Assembly (NCBI GenBank): GCA_902495525.1
Contig: CABUXL010000001.1
Coordinates: 1 to 64,000, forward strand
Direction: 5' to 3'
DNA: 64,000 nucleotides
Source of the DNA: an uncultured Collinsella sp.
GTDB taxonomy: Bacteria > Actinomycetota > Coriobacteriia > Coriobacteriales > Coriobacteriaceae
A model generated the notes under the pieces. The model had not been told where the DNA came from. It worked only from the letters and a program-made list of their open reading frames with translations, and made no database searches. The position numbers and the translations under genes were made by a program. Of this stretch, positions 42,170 to 51,146 are shown in pieces. The first letter of the stretch is position 1; each line of letters opens with the position of its first letter.

Positions 42170-43786
42170 TTATTCAATCCCCAACTTTTTTAGTGTGCTA
42201 TTGGTGCGGTCGGACATTTGGCTGCAACCAACAACGGGCACATCTGAAAATGACCCCTGACTTGAGCTTGAGAAGTCAACAAAATAATACGTGCAGTATT
42301 GATGATTGAAATCTGTGTAGGAATTTAACGCGTTGAAATCCTTCTCGGATATCTCCTTGCCGTTGGATGCGTAATAGTCTCCAAGATTACCGCCAGAAAC
42401 AGAGACGGACCAAGCTTCGCGATTTAACACCAACGAAAGCGAATCATCCTTTTTGCCGAATAAAGACCAGTTATCGCCATAGGTTATCTGTTTACCTGAG
42501 AGCTTTGCTTTGAGCGCATCGCACATTTCGTACGTACGCTTGCCAAGTAAGACGTTTTGCTCATCATCCTTAACAAGAGGCAGGTACATCGATCCTCCGT
42601 TAGAGTTGTCGAGCCATTTTTGGCTATATATCCTTTTGATGCCGCCGTCTTCCGCCGACCAAACCTCTACGGTGTAGGACTTCTGAAGCTCTTCAATATT
42701 TCCGTCCCAGGCGCTTTTCATATCGTCCGCGCTCATATCGTTAACAACCGTCACGAACTCAGAAACGCCGTCGTTGTCGAAATCAACCAAATCAGCCAAG
42801 CAAAAACCTCTAAGGGCTGACATATAGTCCTCAATCTCAACCATTTGAGGTTCACCATAACGCGCAAGATATTCCTGGCATTTTTGCTTATAGGCAGCGG
42901 ATGCAGCAGCATTGTCCGCAGCGGCGTTTCCGTCCTTTTTGTCGCCCTCGTCCGCCTTTGCGTCTGCGCTGTCAGCCTTAGGCACCTCGAGCGAAACATC
43001 CTTCACGGCCTCATCGGACTTGGAATTGTCGACCACCTCGACAGGAACGCTCCACTCAACCTTGGTCTTGGAGTCCTTAACGGTAAGAGTATATTTTCCC
43101 GGTTTAACATCGGGAAGCCGGCTTACCGTGAAGCCCTCGTCACCCTTAACCTCAGCATTGGTGCTGTAGCCGTTGTCGCCGTTCAGGGTCACCGAGTACT
43201 TCTTGATCTTCTCGCCCTTTGCGTCGGTCGGGGTAATCTTGGATTCTTGGGCCACCACGATGGCCTTGTCCTGGCCGTAATGGGCAACGTCATCGCTGGA
43301 CTTGCTAAAGAACAGCAGGTAGCTAAAGATGGCAATGGCTGCCAGGCCAACGATGATACCGACGATATAGAGCGCCTTGGGGTCCTTTTTCTGTGCGGAT
43401 ACATTCGCCGCAGGCGCAGGGGCTGGCGCCGCGACGGGCTTGGCGACCGGATTGCTCGGCTTTGGCCGGTCGGCGCGCACGGCTGGAATCGAAGGCGTTG
43501 CATCGGACGACACGTCGTCCTTGGGCCGGTCGTCTTCTTCGTCCGCTACGGGCTCGCTCTCCACGGGCGACTTTTCCTCCCCCGCCTCGGCACCGGCGGA
43601 AGGCTCCTTCTCCGTTTCGTCACTAGCGAAAATCTCTTCCGCAGCCTCATTGATAACGGAAGGCTCTTCTGCCACTTCGTTGCTGGCAGAGTTCAGCACC
43701 GCCTTTGCATCTTCGAGTGCATAGCCACACTCGGTGCAGTATCGCAAATCGCCATCAAGCTCAAATCCACAGTTGGGACAGAACAT
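42170..43786 (-). CDS. Zinc-ribbon membrane protein with outer FG-GAP-like domain (2)
   Basis: The 538-aa protein has a zinc ribbon at C3, C6, C17, C20 (MFCPNCGFELDGDLRYCTECG). A long acidic and Pro/Ala-rich linker (25-135) leads to a membrane helix (about 138-162). Outside, a small beta domain (about 180-255) is followed by a domain with CLADLVDFDNDGVSEFVTVVND, a calcium-loop-like motif as in the protein at 36883. It starts one base after the stop of the 43788 gene, forming a two-gene operon. Confidence 0.75.
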   Translation of the reverse strand: MFCPNCGFELDGDLRYCTECGYALEDAKAVLNSASNEVAEEPSVINEAAEEIFASDETEKEPSAGAEAGEEKSPVESEPVADEEDDRPKDDVSSDATPSIPAVRADRPKPSNPVAKPVAAPAPAPAANVSAQKKDPKALYIVGIIVGLAAIAIFSYLLFFSKSSDDVAHYGQDKAIVVAQESKITPTDAKGEKIKKYSVTLNGDNGYSTNAEVKGDEGFTVSRLPDVKPGKYTLTVKDSKTKVEWSVPVEVVDNSKSDEAVKDVSLEVPKADSADAKADEGDKKDGNAAADNAAASAAYKQKCQEYLARYGEPQMVEIEDYMSALRGFCLADLVDFDNDGVSEFVTVVNDMSADDMKSAWDGNIEELQKSYTVEVWSAEDGGIKRIYSQKWLDNSNGGSMYLPLVKDDEQNVLLGKRTYEMCDALKAKLSGKQITYGDNWSLFGKKDDSLSLVLNREAWSVSVSGGNLGDYYASNGKEISEKDFNALNSYTDFNHQYCTYYFVDFSSSSQGSFSDVPVVGCSQMSDRTNSTLKKLGIE

Positions 43787-43787
43787 G

Positions 43788-45005
43788 TTAGTCCTCCTTA
43801 TCGACTTTCACCGTTGTACCGTCCTTGACCTCATCAGGGGTTACTTCGGACCCAACTTGAGACTCATCATCCCAGGACGCAACCAAAATCTCGCAATTGC
43901 CGTCCGCAAAAGTACCGAGCTCATAGTCTTCGGTGCGATACACCAGCCCCTTGGATGTCACATACAAGCATGTTGAACCCTTGATTGAATAGTCTGAAGA
44001 ATTGCTCCGCATGAGCATAGAGTTGTAATCAGACGGATACTCTCTGCCTATTTCCGTAAGATACGGCCAAACTGCCGAACTCATAGAACTGGCAAGATCC
44101 TCGGTATCAATGCCAAACATGTCCTGAGGACTAACAGTATCACCCGTATGCAAATCAAAAATAACACCAGTCACAACCGTGTCGCCATGCGGGCCCCATC
44201 CCGTCGAATAGCGCTCGTCACGGATACAGAAATAGTTCTCATCCATGTACGTAACCGTCACGTTTCTCGATATGCAGGGAAATTCGCCGTCGGGGTACAA
44301 CTCAGCATCTGATTGCTCATTATCTGATGCTCGATTCGTTCGTTCCGCGTCAATTTGAAGGGGCTCGAGAATCGCCTTGTTAATTTTGTCTGCGACGTCG
44401 TCTTTGGTGGAGCTCTTAAGTTGCGGATAGGACCATTCCATGTCAGTCCGCTCGCCCTGATTGAGCATAGGGTCGACCGGAGCAGACACCGTCAATGACT
44501 TTGCCTCCAACGTATAGACAACTTCTTCGGCCGCTCTCTCGTCCTTCTTGGGCCTTTCGGTCGCTTGTTCCTGTTGCACGGATTGCTGCTGGAGATTGGG
44601 CTCGATGACGTTCTTGTAGAGCATGAAAGCAGCGTAAGCGATGCCTGCCGCGGCAATAAATGCGGCGATCATGATGGCAAACTGCGGCACTAGGCGGTTG
44701 CCGACCTGACAGCGTCGCATAAAGAAGTTGTACATCTGGGAGTGACCGCTACTCGCGGTCTTCGAGACCGGCTCGGGGCTCGGTTCTGCTGTGGACTCGG
44801 CATTCGCGGATCCTATCGCAGAGTCCGTTTCGGTATCTGTGGGTTCCATTATGACTTCAGTGGACGATGATTCTCGCTCCGACGGCTCGGCCTTGGGCCC
44901 TTCCTCGGCCGCAGTCTTGCCCGAGAGCCCGCCCAAAGGCAAGCCGCATTCGGTACAGAACCGCGCATCATCACCAATCTTGCTGCCACATTTGGGGCAA
45001 AACAT
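43788..45005 (-). CDS. Zinc-ribbon membrane protein with DUF3298/RsiV-like outer domain
   Basis: The 405-aa protein has an N-terminal ribbon MFCPKCGSKIGDDARFCTECG, a linker, FMRRCQVGNRLVPQF and a membrane helix (about 110-132) with a YAAFMLYKNVIEPNLQQQ stalk, closely like residues 75-125 of the protein at 36883. The outer part resembles DUF4163/DUF3298 (YFCIRDERYSTGWGPHGDTVVTGVIFDLHTGD), the fold of the RsiV anti-sigma factor sensor. AGGAGAAGAAGG sets the start at 45005. Confidence 0.78.
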   Translation of the reverse strand: MFCPKCGSKIGDDARFCTECGLPLGGLSGKTAAEEGPKAEPSERESSSTEVIMEPTDTETDSAIGSANAESTAEPSPEPVSKTASSGHSQMYNFFMRRCQVGNRLVPQFAIMIAAFIAAAGIAYAAFMLYKNVIEPNLQQQSVQQEQATERPKKDERAAEEVVYTLEAKSLTVSAPVDPMLNQGERTDMEWSYPQLKSSTKDDVADKINKAILEPLQIDAERTNRASDNEQSDAELYPDGEFPCISRNVTVTYMDENYFCIRDERYSTGWGPHGDTVVTGVIFDLHTGDTVSPQDMFGIDTEDLASSMSSAVWPYLTEIGREYPSDYNSMLMRSNSSDYSIKGSTCLYVTSKGLVYRTEDYELGTFADGNCEILVASWDDESQVGSEVTPDEVKDGTTVKVDKED

Positions 45006-45454
45006 GAACCTTCTTCTCCTATCCCTTTTACTCTCACTGAGTCGCGAGTTACTCACATGCCGTTTGTTTCGTAGTTTAACTATTTCTTAAACAAATCGAT
45101 GGGTCACTTGAACAGCCGCATACCCGCTCAAGCAACTCTATACCGGCTAGTTATCCTTGCTCATGACATGGGTGTCAGTGTAAGAAAATCGTTGAACAGG
45201 GTTGCTACCTCGAAGTTCGAACCGATACTGAACTTGAAGCCATCTTTATTTACCGAGATGGAGAAATCGCCGCTGATATCCATATCATGCGCGCAGCCAA
45301 CCACCCCCCCTTCGGTCCCACCTGTCACGTTATCAGGAGCCCGAAATCGAAGAGATGGTAAAAGCCGCTTGGGGCACATGTGGTTCCATATGCCCCAAGC
45401 GGCTATATCGATTGCTTATGTCACAAAGAAACCAAGGCGACTCTTTTACACGAG
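45006..45454. other. Gap with a hairpin and a possible gene remnant
   Basis: A minus frame at 45161-45379 (72 codons, DMDISGDFSISVNKDGFKFSIGS) has protein-like composition but no ribosome site, and may be a decayed C-terminus. AGCCGCTTGGGGCA/TGCCCCAAGCGGCT (45362-45403) is a perfect 14-bp hairpin downstream of it. Otherwise I see nothing. Confidence 0.35.
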
Positions 45455-46153
45455 CTAACGCGCCGCATCAACTGCGACCTTGCCGTTCTCCAACACGTGG
45501 ACGCGACCGTCGGCGAGCATTTGTACGACCTCGGGATACAGCACATGCTCGATCGCGTGGATATGCTCCTCGAGCGTGTCGACGTCCCAGCCCTCCTCAA
45601 CAGCCAGCGCACGCTGGGCGATGATGGGGCCGTTGTCGTAGATCTCGTTGGCAAAATGCACGGTCACGCCAGTCACCTTGACGCCGCGAGCAAACGCATC
45701 GTCAATCGCATGGGCACCGGTAAAGCTCGGCAGCAGCGCCGGATGCAGGTTGACCACGCGATTGGGGAACGCCGCCAGCAGCGGCGTGTGCACCATGCGC
45801 ATATAGCCGGCCATCACCACGTACTCGCAGCCGCGCTCGAGCAGCTCATGCGCGATGATCTCGTCAGCCGCGATGGGGTCGGCATAGATATCCTTGGACA
45901 GCGTGAGCGTCTGGATGCCCGCACGCTCGGCGCGCTGTAGGCCCTTGGCCGAAGGACGGCTCGACACCACAAGCTCAATCGAGGCGTTGAGCTTGCCGGC
46001 GGCGATAAGGTCGATCAGCGCCTGCAGGTTGGTACCCGAACCGCTGATAAGCACGCCAATCTTGAGCGGCTCGGCCGTATCGGTGCCGGTCGGACGGGTG
46101 TAGGGCACAAAGCCCAGGCCCTCGACAGCAGCCATCTGCTCGCTAGCGCTCAT
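45455..46153 (-). CDS. purN: Phosphoribosylglycinamide formyltransferase
   Basis: The 232-aa enzyme transfers the formyl group from formyl-THF to GAR in purine synthesis. IGVLISGSGTNLQALID, VVSSRPSAKGLQRAERAGI, AGYMRMV, the catalytic NLHPALLPSFTGAHA with HxxLLP-type His, and VTGVTVHFANEIYDNGPII are present. The start at 46153 overlaps purM by 11 bases; about 40 residues precede the usual N-terminus. It is last in the purM-purN pair. Confidence 0.93.
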   Translation of the reverse strand: MSASEQMAAVEGLGFVPYTRPTGTDTAEPLKIGVLISGSGTNLQALIDLIAAGKLNASIELVVSSRPSAKGLQRAERAGIQTLTLSKDIYADPIAADEIIAHELLERGCEYVVMAGYMRMVHTPLLAAFPNRVVNLHPALLPSFTGAHAIDDAFARGVKVTGVTVHFANEIYDNGPIIAQRALAVEEGWDVDTLEEHIHAIEHVLYPEVVQMLADGRVHVLENGKVAVDAAR

Positions 46154-47246
46154 CGGAGTACACGACCTTACCGGAACCCTCAACGCACTCGCCCACGCGG
46201 AACGGCTTCTCGCCCAGCGCGACCAGGGCCTCGGTCACGGCAGCCTCGTCCTCGGGGGCAACGATCAGGCACAGGCCGACGCCCATGTTGAAGGTCTTGC
46301 ATGCCTCGTTGGGCGCGAGCTCGGCCTGACGCGACACGTAGGTGATGACGGGCGGAACATCCCAGCCCATCTCGGCGCCGCTGCGGGTGACCACGGCATC
46401 GACATCGTCGGCGAGCGCGCGGTTGAGGTTCTCGGTGATGCCGCCGCCGGTGATGTGGGCGATGGCGTGCACGTTGGCGCCGCCGCGCAGCAGCTCCAGA
46501 ATCGGCTTGACGTAGATGCGCGTAGGGGCCAGCAGGGCGTCGGCCAGCGATGCGCCGCCGAGCTCCTCGAGCGGACGGCTCAGCTCCTCGGCCTTAGCGG
46601 CGGCCTCGGGCGTGCCCGGCTTGATGCCGTCGACGCCGATGACCTTGCGCACGAGCGAGTAGCCGTTGGAATGCACGCCGGTGGAGGACAGGCCCAGGAT
46701 TACATCGCCGGGGCGAACGTTCGCGGGGTCGAGCATCTTGGGACGATCGACAACACCCACGGTAAAGCCGGCGAGGTCGTAGTCGGCCGGAGCCATGACG
46801 CCCGGGTGTTCGGCCATCTCGCCGCCCACGAGCGCGCAGCCCGCGAGCTTGCAGCCGTCGGCCACGCCCTTGATGATCTTTGCCATGTGCTCGGCCTCAA
46901 TGTGACCGATGGCAACGTAATCCAGGAAGAACAGCGGCTCGGCGCCCGAAGCCAAAATGTCATTGACGCACATAGCGACCAGGTCCTGGCCCACCGTCTC
47001 GTGACGGTCCATGATCTGGGCGAGCACGAGCTTGGTGCCCACGCCGTCGGTGCCGCTGATCAGGATCGGGTCTTCCATATCCTTGAGCGCGGCGGCCGAG
47101 AACAGGCCGCCAAAGCCACCGATGCCGCCGATAACCTCGGGGCGGTTGGTGTCCTTGACCATCTGCTTAATAGCGTCGACGGCGCGGCCGCCCTCGGCGG
47201 TATCGACGCCGGCGTCCTCGTACGTCACATGCTTGCTGTCGCTCAT
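46143..47246 (-). CDS. purM: Phosphoribosylformylglycinamidine cyclo-ligase
   Basis: The 367-aa AIR synthetase shows YEDAGVDTAEGGRAVDAIK, ILISGTDGVGTKLVLAQ (ATP/Mg loop), CVNDILASGAEPLFFLDY, LVGGEMAEHPGVM and GVHSNGYSLVRKV, covering the family. AGAGGAAGG precedes the ATG. With purF upstream and purN downstream it forms a purine cluster purF-purM-purN, separated from purF by a terminator-like hairpin. Confidence 0.95.
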   Translation of the reverse strand: MSDSKHVTYEDAGVDTAEGGRAVDAIKQMVKDTNRPEVIGGIGGFGGLFSAAALKDMEDPILISGTDGVGTKLVLAQIMDRHETVGQDLVAMCVNDILASGAEPLFFLDYVAIGHIEAEHMAKIIKGVADGCKLAGCALVGGEMAEHPGVMAPADYDLAGFTVGVVDRPKMLDPANVRPGDVILGLSSTGVHSNGYSLVRKVIGVDGIKPGTPEAAAKAEELSRPLEELGGASLADALLAPTRIYVKPILELLRGGANVHAIAHITGGGITENLNRALADDVDAVVTRSGAEMGWDVPPVITYVSRQAELAPNEACKTFNMGVGLCLIVAPEDEAAVTEALVALGEKPFRVGECVEGSGKVVYSDER

Positions 47247-47365
47247 CTGAGCCTTCCTCTCCCACTACCGTGGCGCCGCACGGGCGCCAAACGGTGCTCA
47301 TAGTTGCGTTCATTTCGGCGCGCGCCATAACAGCGCGCGCCGTCATATCAACAAAACAGCAGATA

Positions 47366-47402
47366 AAACCTGCCAAAAAACCTGTCTCTACATGGCAGGT
47401 TT
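47366..47402 (-). terminator. Hairpin at the purF stop codon
   Basis: On the minus strand the purF TAA begins AAAACCTGCCA, which pairs with TGGCAGGTTTT; an inner CAGG/CCTG alternative exists. The arm sequence is the same as in the 21185 repeat. Confidence 0.65.
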
Positions 47403-49072
47403 TAGGCCTCGCCGTGCTCCTCTTCCCAGCTGCGGTCGTCGTATTTCTCGACCACGGCGTCGTCGTCAAAGTGCAGCGGCTTATCCAGATTGCGGGGCTT
47501 AAAGCCCTCCATAAACTTGTCGCGGCCAAAGCTCTCGGGAATCGCCACGGGGTAGCGGCCGGTAAAGCACGCGTCGCAGTAGCCGCCCTTGGGCATGACC
47601 TTCAGCAGGCCCTCGACCGAAAGGAAGGCCAACGAATCGGCGCCGATGTACTCGCAAATCTCGTCGACCGTCTTGTTGGCGCTGATAAGCTGCGACTGCA
47701 CGTCGGTATCGATACCGTAGAAGCACGGCCAGATGACCTCGGGCGAGTTGATGCGGATATGAATCTCCTTGGCGCCGGCGTTGCGCAGCATCTTGACGAG
47801 CTGCACCATGGTGGTGCCGCGCACGATGGAGTCGTCGATGACGACCAGGCGCTTGCCCTCGATGTTGTCGCGCAGCGGGTTGAGTTTCATACGCACGCCC
47901 ATGGCACGCAACTCCTGCGTAGGCTCGATAAACGTACGGCCCACGTAGCGGTTCTTGATAAGGCCCTCGCCAAAGGGAATACCGCTCTCGTGCGAATACC
48001 CCTCCGCGGGCGGCAGGCCGGAGTCGGGCACGCCGATGACCAGGTCGGCCTCGACAGGCTCCTCATGTGCCAGCTGACGACCCATGTCGTAACGGCAGGC
48101 ATAGACGCTCTTGCCGTTCATGATGGAGTCGGGGCGGGCAAAGTAGACCTGCTCAAAGATGCAGTTGGCGGGCTCTTCGGCTGCAGGCACGCCCTGCTCG
48201 GATACCAGGCCCTCGGCGCTGATGCGCAAGATCTCGCCGGGACGGACGTCACGGACGTACTCGGCACCCACGATGTCGAGTGCGCAGGTCTCGGAAGCAA
48301 CGACCCAGCCGCCGGCGCGCGTGACACGGACGGCGGAGTCGACCGTCGCGGCGCCGTCCTGCGACGGCAGCTGCGAAACGGCTGCGGCATCGGCCTGGTC
48401 CAGACCCTCGTCCACCAGCTTGCCCAGCACGAGCGGGCGAATGCCGTGTGGATCGCGAAATGCGTAGAGCGCCTGCTCGTTGATGAGCGTCATGGCGTAG
48501 CCGCCGCGCACGAGCTCCATGGTCTTGCGAATACCCTCGCGCAGGTGGCCCGTACGCTGGGTAAAGTAGCCGATAAGCTTGGTCGCGACCTCGGAATCCG
48601 AATTGGAGAGGAACGGCACGCCCAGCTCGATCAGCTGACGGCGCAGCTCGTCGGTGTTGACGAGGGTGCCGTTGTGCGCGAGCGCGATAATGACGCTATT
48701 GATGGTAGAGAGGTGCGGCTGAGAGGCTTCCCAGCTCTTGGCGCCGGCAGTGCCGTAGCGCACATGACCCACGGCCAGCTGGCCGGAGAGCGTCGACAGG
48801 TCGGCGTTGGAGAACACGCGGTCGAGCAGGCCCAGATCTTTGCGGACCATAACCGTGCCGCCGTCACCCACGGCGATTCCAGCCGATTCCTGGCCACGGT
48901 GCTGCAGCGCACGCAGGCCAAAGTACGTCAGTCGAGCCACGTCGCGATCGGGCGCCCATACGCCGAAAATGCCACATTCCTCATGCAGCTGGTCGGAGTC
49001 CGGATCATACGTCGACATGGTGTTCACCTGTCCCGCGGCACGCTCGGCCGCGCGGATGGTTTCTTGAGACAT
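47402..49072 (-). CDS. purF: Amidophosphoribosyltransferase
   Basis: This 556-aa enzyme catalyses the first committed step of purine synthesis (glutamine + PRPP to phosphoribosylamine). The glutaminase begins at the Cys of EECGIFGVWAPD (about residue 34) after a short propeptide. GHVRYGTAG, AHNGTLVN and SDSEV follow, then the PRTase domain with VIGVPDSGLPPAEGYS and VVIDDSIVRGTTM (PRPP loop). CYGIDTD-type motif FYGIDTDVQSQLIS lies near the end. GAGGGG stands before the ATG at 49072. Confidence 0.95.
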   Translation of the reverse strand: MSQETIRAAERAAGQVNTMSTYDPDSDQLHEECGIFGVWAPDRDVARLTYFGLRALQHRGQESAGIAVGDGGTVMVRKDLGLLDRVFSNADLSTLSGQLAVGHVRYGTAGAKSWEASQPHLSTINSVIIALAHNGTLVNTDELRRQLIELGVPFLSNSDSEVATKLIGYFTQRTGHLREGIRKTMELVRGGYAMTLINEQALYAFRDPHGIRPLVLGKLVDEGLDQADAAAVSQLPSQDGAATVDSAVRVTRAGGWVVASETCALDIVGAEYVRDVRPGEILRISAEGLVSEQGVPAAEEPANCIFEQVYFARPDSIMNGKSVYACRYDMGRQLAHEEPVEADLVIGVPDSGLPPAEGYSHESGIPFGEGLIKNRYVGRTFIEPTQELRAMGVRMKLNPLRDNIEGKRLVVIDDSIVRGTTMVQLVKMLRNAGAKEIHIRINSPEVIWPCFYGIDTDVQSQLISANKTVDEICEYIGADSLAFLSVEGLLKVMPKGGYCDACFTGRYPVAIPESFGRDKFMEGFKPRNLDKPLHFDDDAVVEKYDDRSWEEEHGEA

Positions 49073-49367
49073 GGTATCCCCTCAGAGCCTCGTATTTTTG
49101 GCGTTACCCGCCTTATTATACGCACGGCGCGACGTGCTCCCCAGCGCATGAGCAGCGCTTTTTAAAAGCCCACCGAGCTAATAATCAGTTTTGTTGCCAA
49201 ACATTTTATTGGGCAACCGCCTCGGGGCCGACGATCCCGCATACTTCCGTTACGACGCGTCTCGCCCGCCGTTGGGGCTTGCATTGTTGCAATTGGGACG
49301 TTCGTCCTGTCTTTTGGCAGGTCGGCGGCGTATCCTTGTACCTACAGCAAAACGAGAAAGGTTATGT

Positions 49368-50597
49368 ATGGATCGAAACGAACTCGACCCCAGCGTCCCC
49401 AGCGCCACGGAGGTCAAGAAGATCCCCCTCATCATTAAGGTGTACGCCGTCCTGTGCATCCTGTCCGGCGTGGGCACGCTCCCTTCGGTCGGCGCCTTTA
49501 TGTGGCAGGTCATCACCGCGCTCATCAACGGCAACGCCGCCGCCAAGCTCGGTGACAACACGCTCGTCGCGGTCGGCCTTATCGTCGCCGGCATCATGCT
49601 CTCTGCGGCAAGCGCCGTCATCCTGATCATCTTTGGCCTGGACCTTATCAAAAACCAGCGCCGCAACGCCGCTCGCCTGTCCTATATCCTTATCGCGTTT
49701 ACCGTCGTCGAGCTTTTGGTTGACGTGATGCTCCAGGGCATCGGGCCCTTCTTGCTTCGCCCTGCCATCCAGCTCGGCATCCTTGTTGCACTTTCGGCAA
49801 CCGTCGACCCCACGCTGCGTCAGGAGCGCGAACTGCAGCGCCGCCTGCAGGAGATGCTCGACCGCGACGCCGCCGCCGAGGGCATGCTCGGCCGCGATGA
49901 AACCGGCGAGGGCTACATCAAGCTCAACTACTTCAACCTGTTCTGGGTGTTCTTTGTCTGCTGCATACTCGGCCTGATCGCCGAGGACATCTGGCACATG
50001 ACGGTCGACGACCCGGGCGTCTATCAGAACCGCGCCGGCATGCTGTTTGGCCCCTTCAGCCCCATCTACGGATTTGGCGCCGTGCTCATGACCATGGTGC
50101 TTAACCGCTTCTACAAAAAGAACCCCATCATCATTTTCCTGGTGAGCGCCCTGCTCGGCGCCAGCTTTGAGGTGTTCGTGGGCTGGTTTATGCAGACCGC
50201 GTTTGGCGTGGTCTCGTGGAGCTACTCGCACATAACGCTGTTCGGTTTGCCCGATCCGCTCGTGGTCCTCACGGGCGGACGCACCTGCACGGGCTTCGCC
50301 TGCCTGTGGGGCCTGGGCGGCCTCATCTGGATCAAGCTGCTGCTGCCGAGGCTGCTTAAGCTTATCAACAAGATCCCCTGGAAGAGCCGCTACTCGGCCA
50401 CCGTCATCTTTACCGTTATCATGCTGGTCGACGGCGTCATGACGCTGCAGTCGCTCGACTACTGGTACCAGCGCGTTAACGGCACGGAGCCGGACATTCC
50501 CGTCGCACAGTTCTACGGAGAGCACTTCGATAACGAGTACATGGAAAACCGCTTCCAGAGCATGACCATGAGCCCCAAGGATGCGACACGCGTATAG
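49368..50597 (+). CDS. Putative ABC-transporter type IV (CmpB) membrane protein
   Basis: This 409-aa protein has two parts. Residues 20-150 carry four hydrophobic segments of no known family. Residues 185-400 match the PF06541 type: YFNLFWVFFVCCILGLIAEDIWHM, NRAGMLFGPFSPIYGFGAVLMTM, GASFEVFVGWFMQTAFGVVSWSYSH. GAAAGG precedes the ATG at 49368, and the longer frame from 49191 is intergenic. The role is unknown despite the family name; no ATPase is adjacent. The gap upstream holds only the hairpin GTTGCC...GGGCAAC (49190-49215). Confidence 0.82.
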   Translation: MDRNELDPSVPSATEVKKIPLIIKVYAVLCILSGVGTLPSVGAFMWQVITALINGNAAAKLGDNTLVAVGLIVAGIMLSAASAVILIIFGLDLIKNQRRNAARLSYILIAFTVVELLVDVMLQGIGPFLLRPAIQLGILVALSATVDPTLRQERELQRRLQEMLDRDAAAEGMLGRDETGEGYIKLNYFNLFWVFFVCCILGLIAEDIWHMTVDDPGVYQNRAGMLFGPFSPIYGFGAVLMTMVLNRFYKKNPIIIFLVSALLGASFEVFVGWFMQTAFGVVSWSYSHITLFGLPDPLVVLTGGRTCTGFACLWGLGGLIWIKLLLPRLLKLINKIPWKSRYSATVIFTVIMLVDGVMTLQSLDYWYQRVNGTEPDIPVAQFYGEHFDNEYMENRFQSMTMSPKDATRV

Positions 50598-50618
50598 CGC
50601 TCACCGCGCCCAAAACGC

Positions 50619-50660
50619 AAAATGCCCGCCGGTATCACACGTACCGGTGGGCATTTTTAT
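50619..50660. terminator. Bidirectional terminator
   Basis: AAAATGCCCGCCGGTA...TACCGGTGGGCATTTTT, between the convergent CmpB-type and MoaE-like genes. Confidence 0.85.
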
Positions 50661-50687
50661 AAACGATCCTTCTATCGACGCAATCCT

Positions 50688-51104
50688 CTATGCCTCGCGC
50701 TCGACCTCACTCACGCATTCGTTCTTGATGGTGCCAACGAGCGCCTGCAGTGCATCGACCACGTGTGGGCGAATGTCCCCGCCGATAAGCACGAGCATGA
50801 TGTCGTCACCTACGGAAAGCTCGCCGCTTGCCAGCCACACGCGCACATAGCCGATACCCGGCATCGCGCGCGTGGCCCCGATAGCAGACCGTACCTTTTC
50901 GGCGTCGTAGTCAAAGACCATGCCGCCCACCCTGTGGCCTGGTGCCACGCCATCGGTCTCGACTCCGCGCACCTCGGCCTTGGGCGTCGCACGCACCACA
51001 CCGTTATGCGTCAGATACATCCCGCAGCCTGCCGCCGAAGCATCGGCCTTGGCCTCGCGCAGCCAAGCATCAATCGAAGGCATCAATTTGCCACTCTCAA
51101 GCAT
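50688..51104 (-). CDS. MoaE-like protein
   Basis: The 138-aa protein resembles the molybdopterin synthase large subunit: GMYLTHNGVVRATPKAE (the F.G.VR strand), VRVWLASGELSVGDDIMLVLIGGDIRPHVVDALQALVGTIKNE. The conserved ending K..PIWK.E is replaced by NECVSEVERE, and the central HR..G motif is present only as HRVGG. No moaD, moaA or mogA is nearby. It may be a diverged MoaE with another role. GGGAG precedes the ATG. Confidence 0.7.
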   Translation of the reverse strand: MLESGKLMPSIDAWLREAKADASAAGCGMYLTHNGVVRATPKAEVRGVETDGVAPGHRVGGMVFDYDAEKVRSAIGATRAMPGIGYVRVWLASGELSVGDDIMLVLIGGDIRPHVVDALQALVGTIKNECVSEVEREA

Positions 51105-51146
51105 CGTTTCTCCCTTACCGTCCCAAATTAGCTACTCTCGGGCAAT

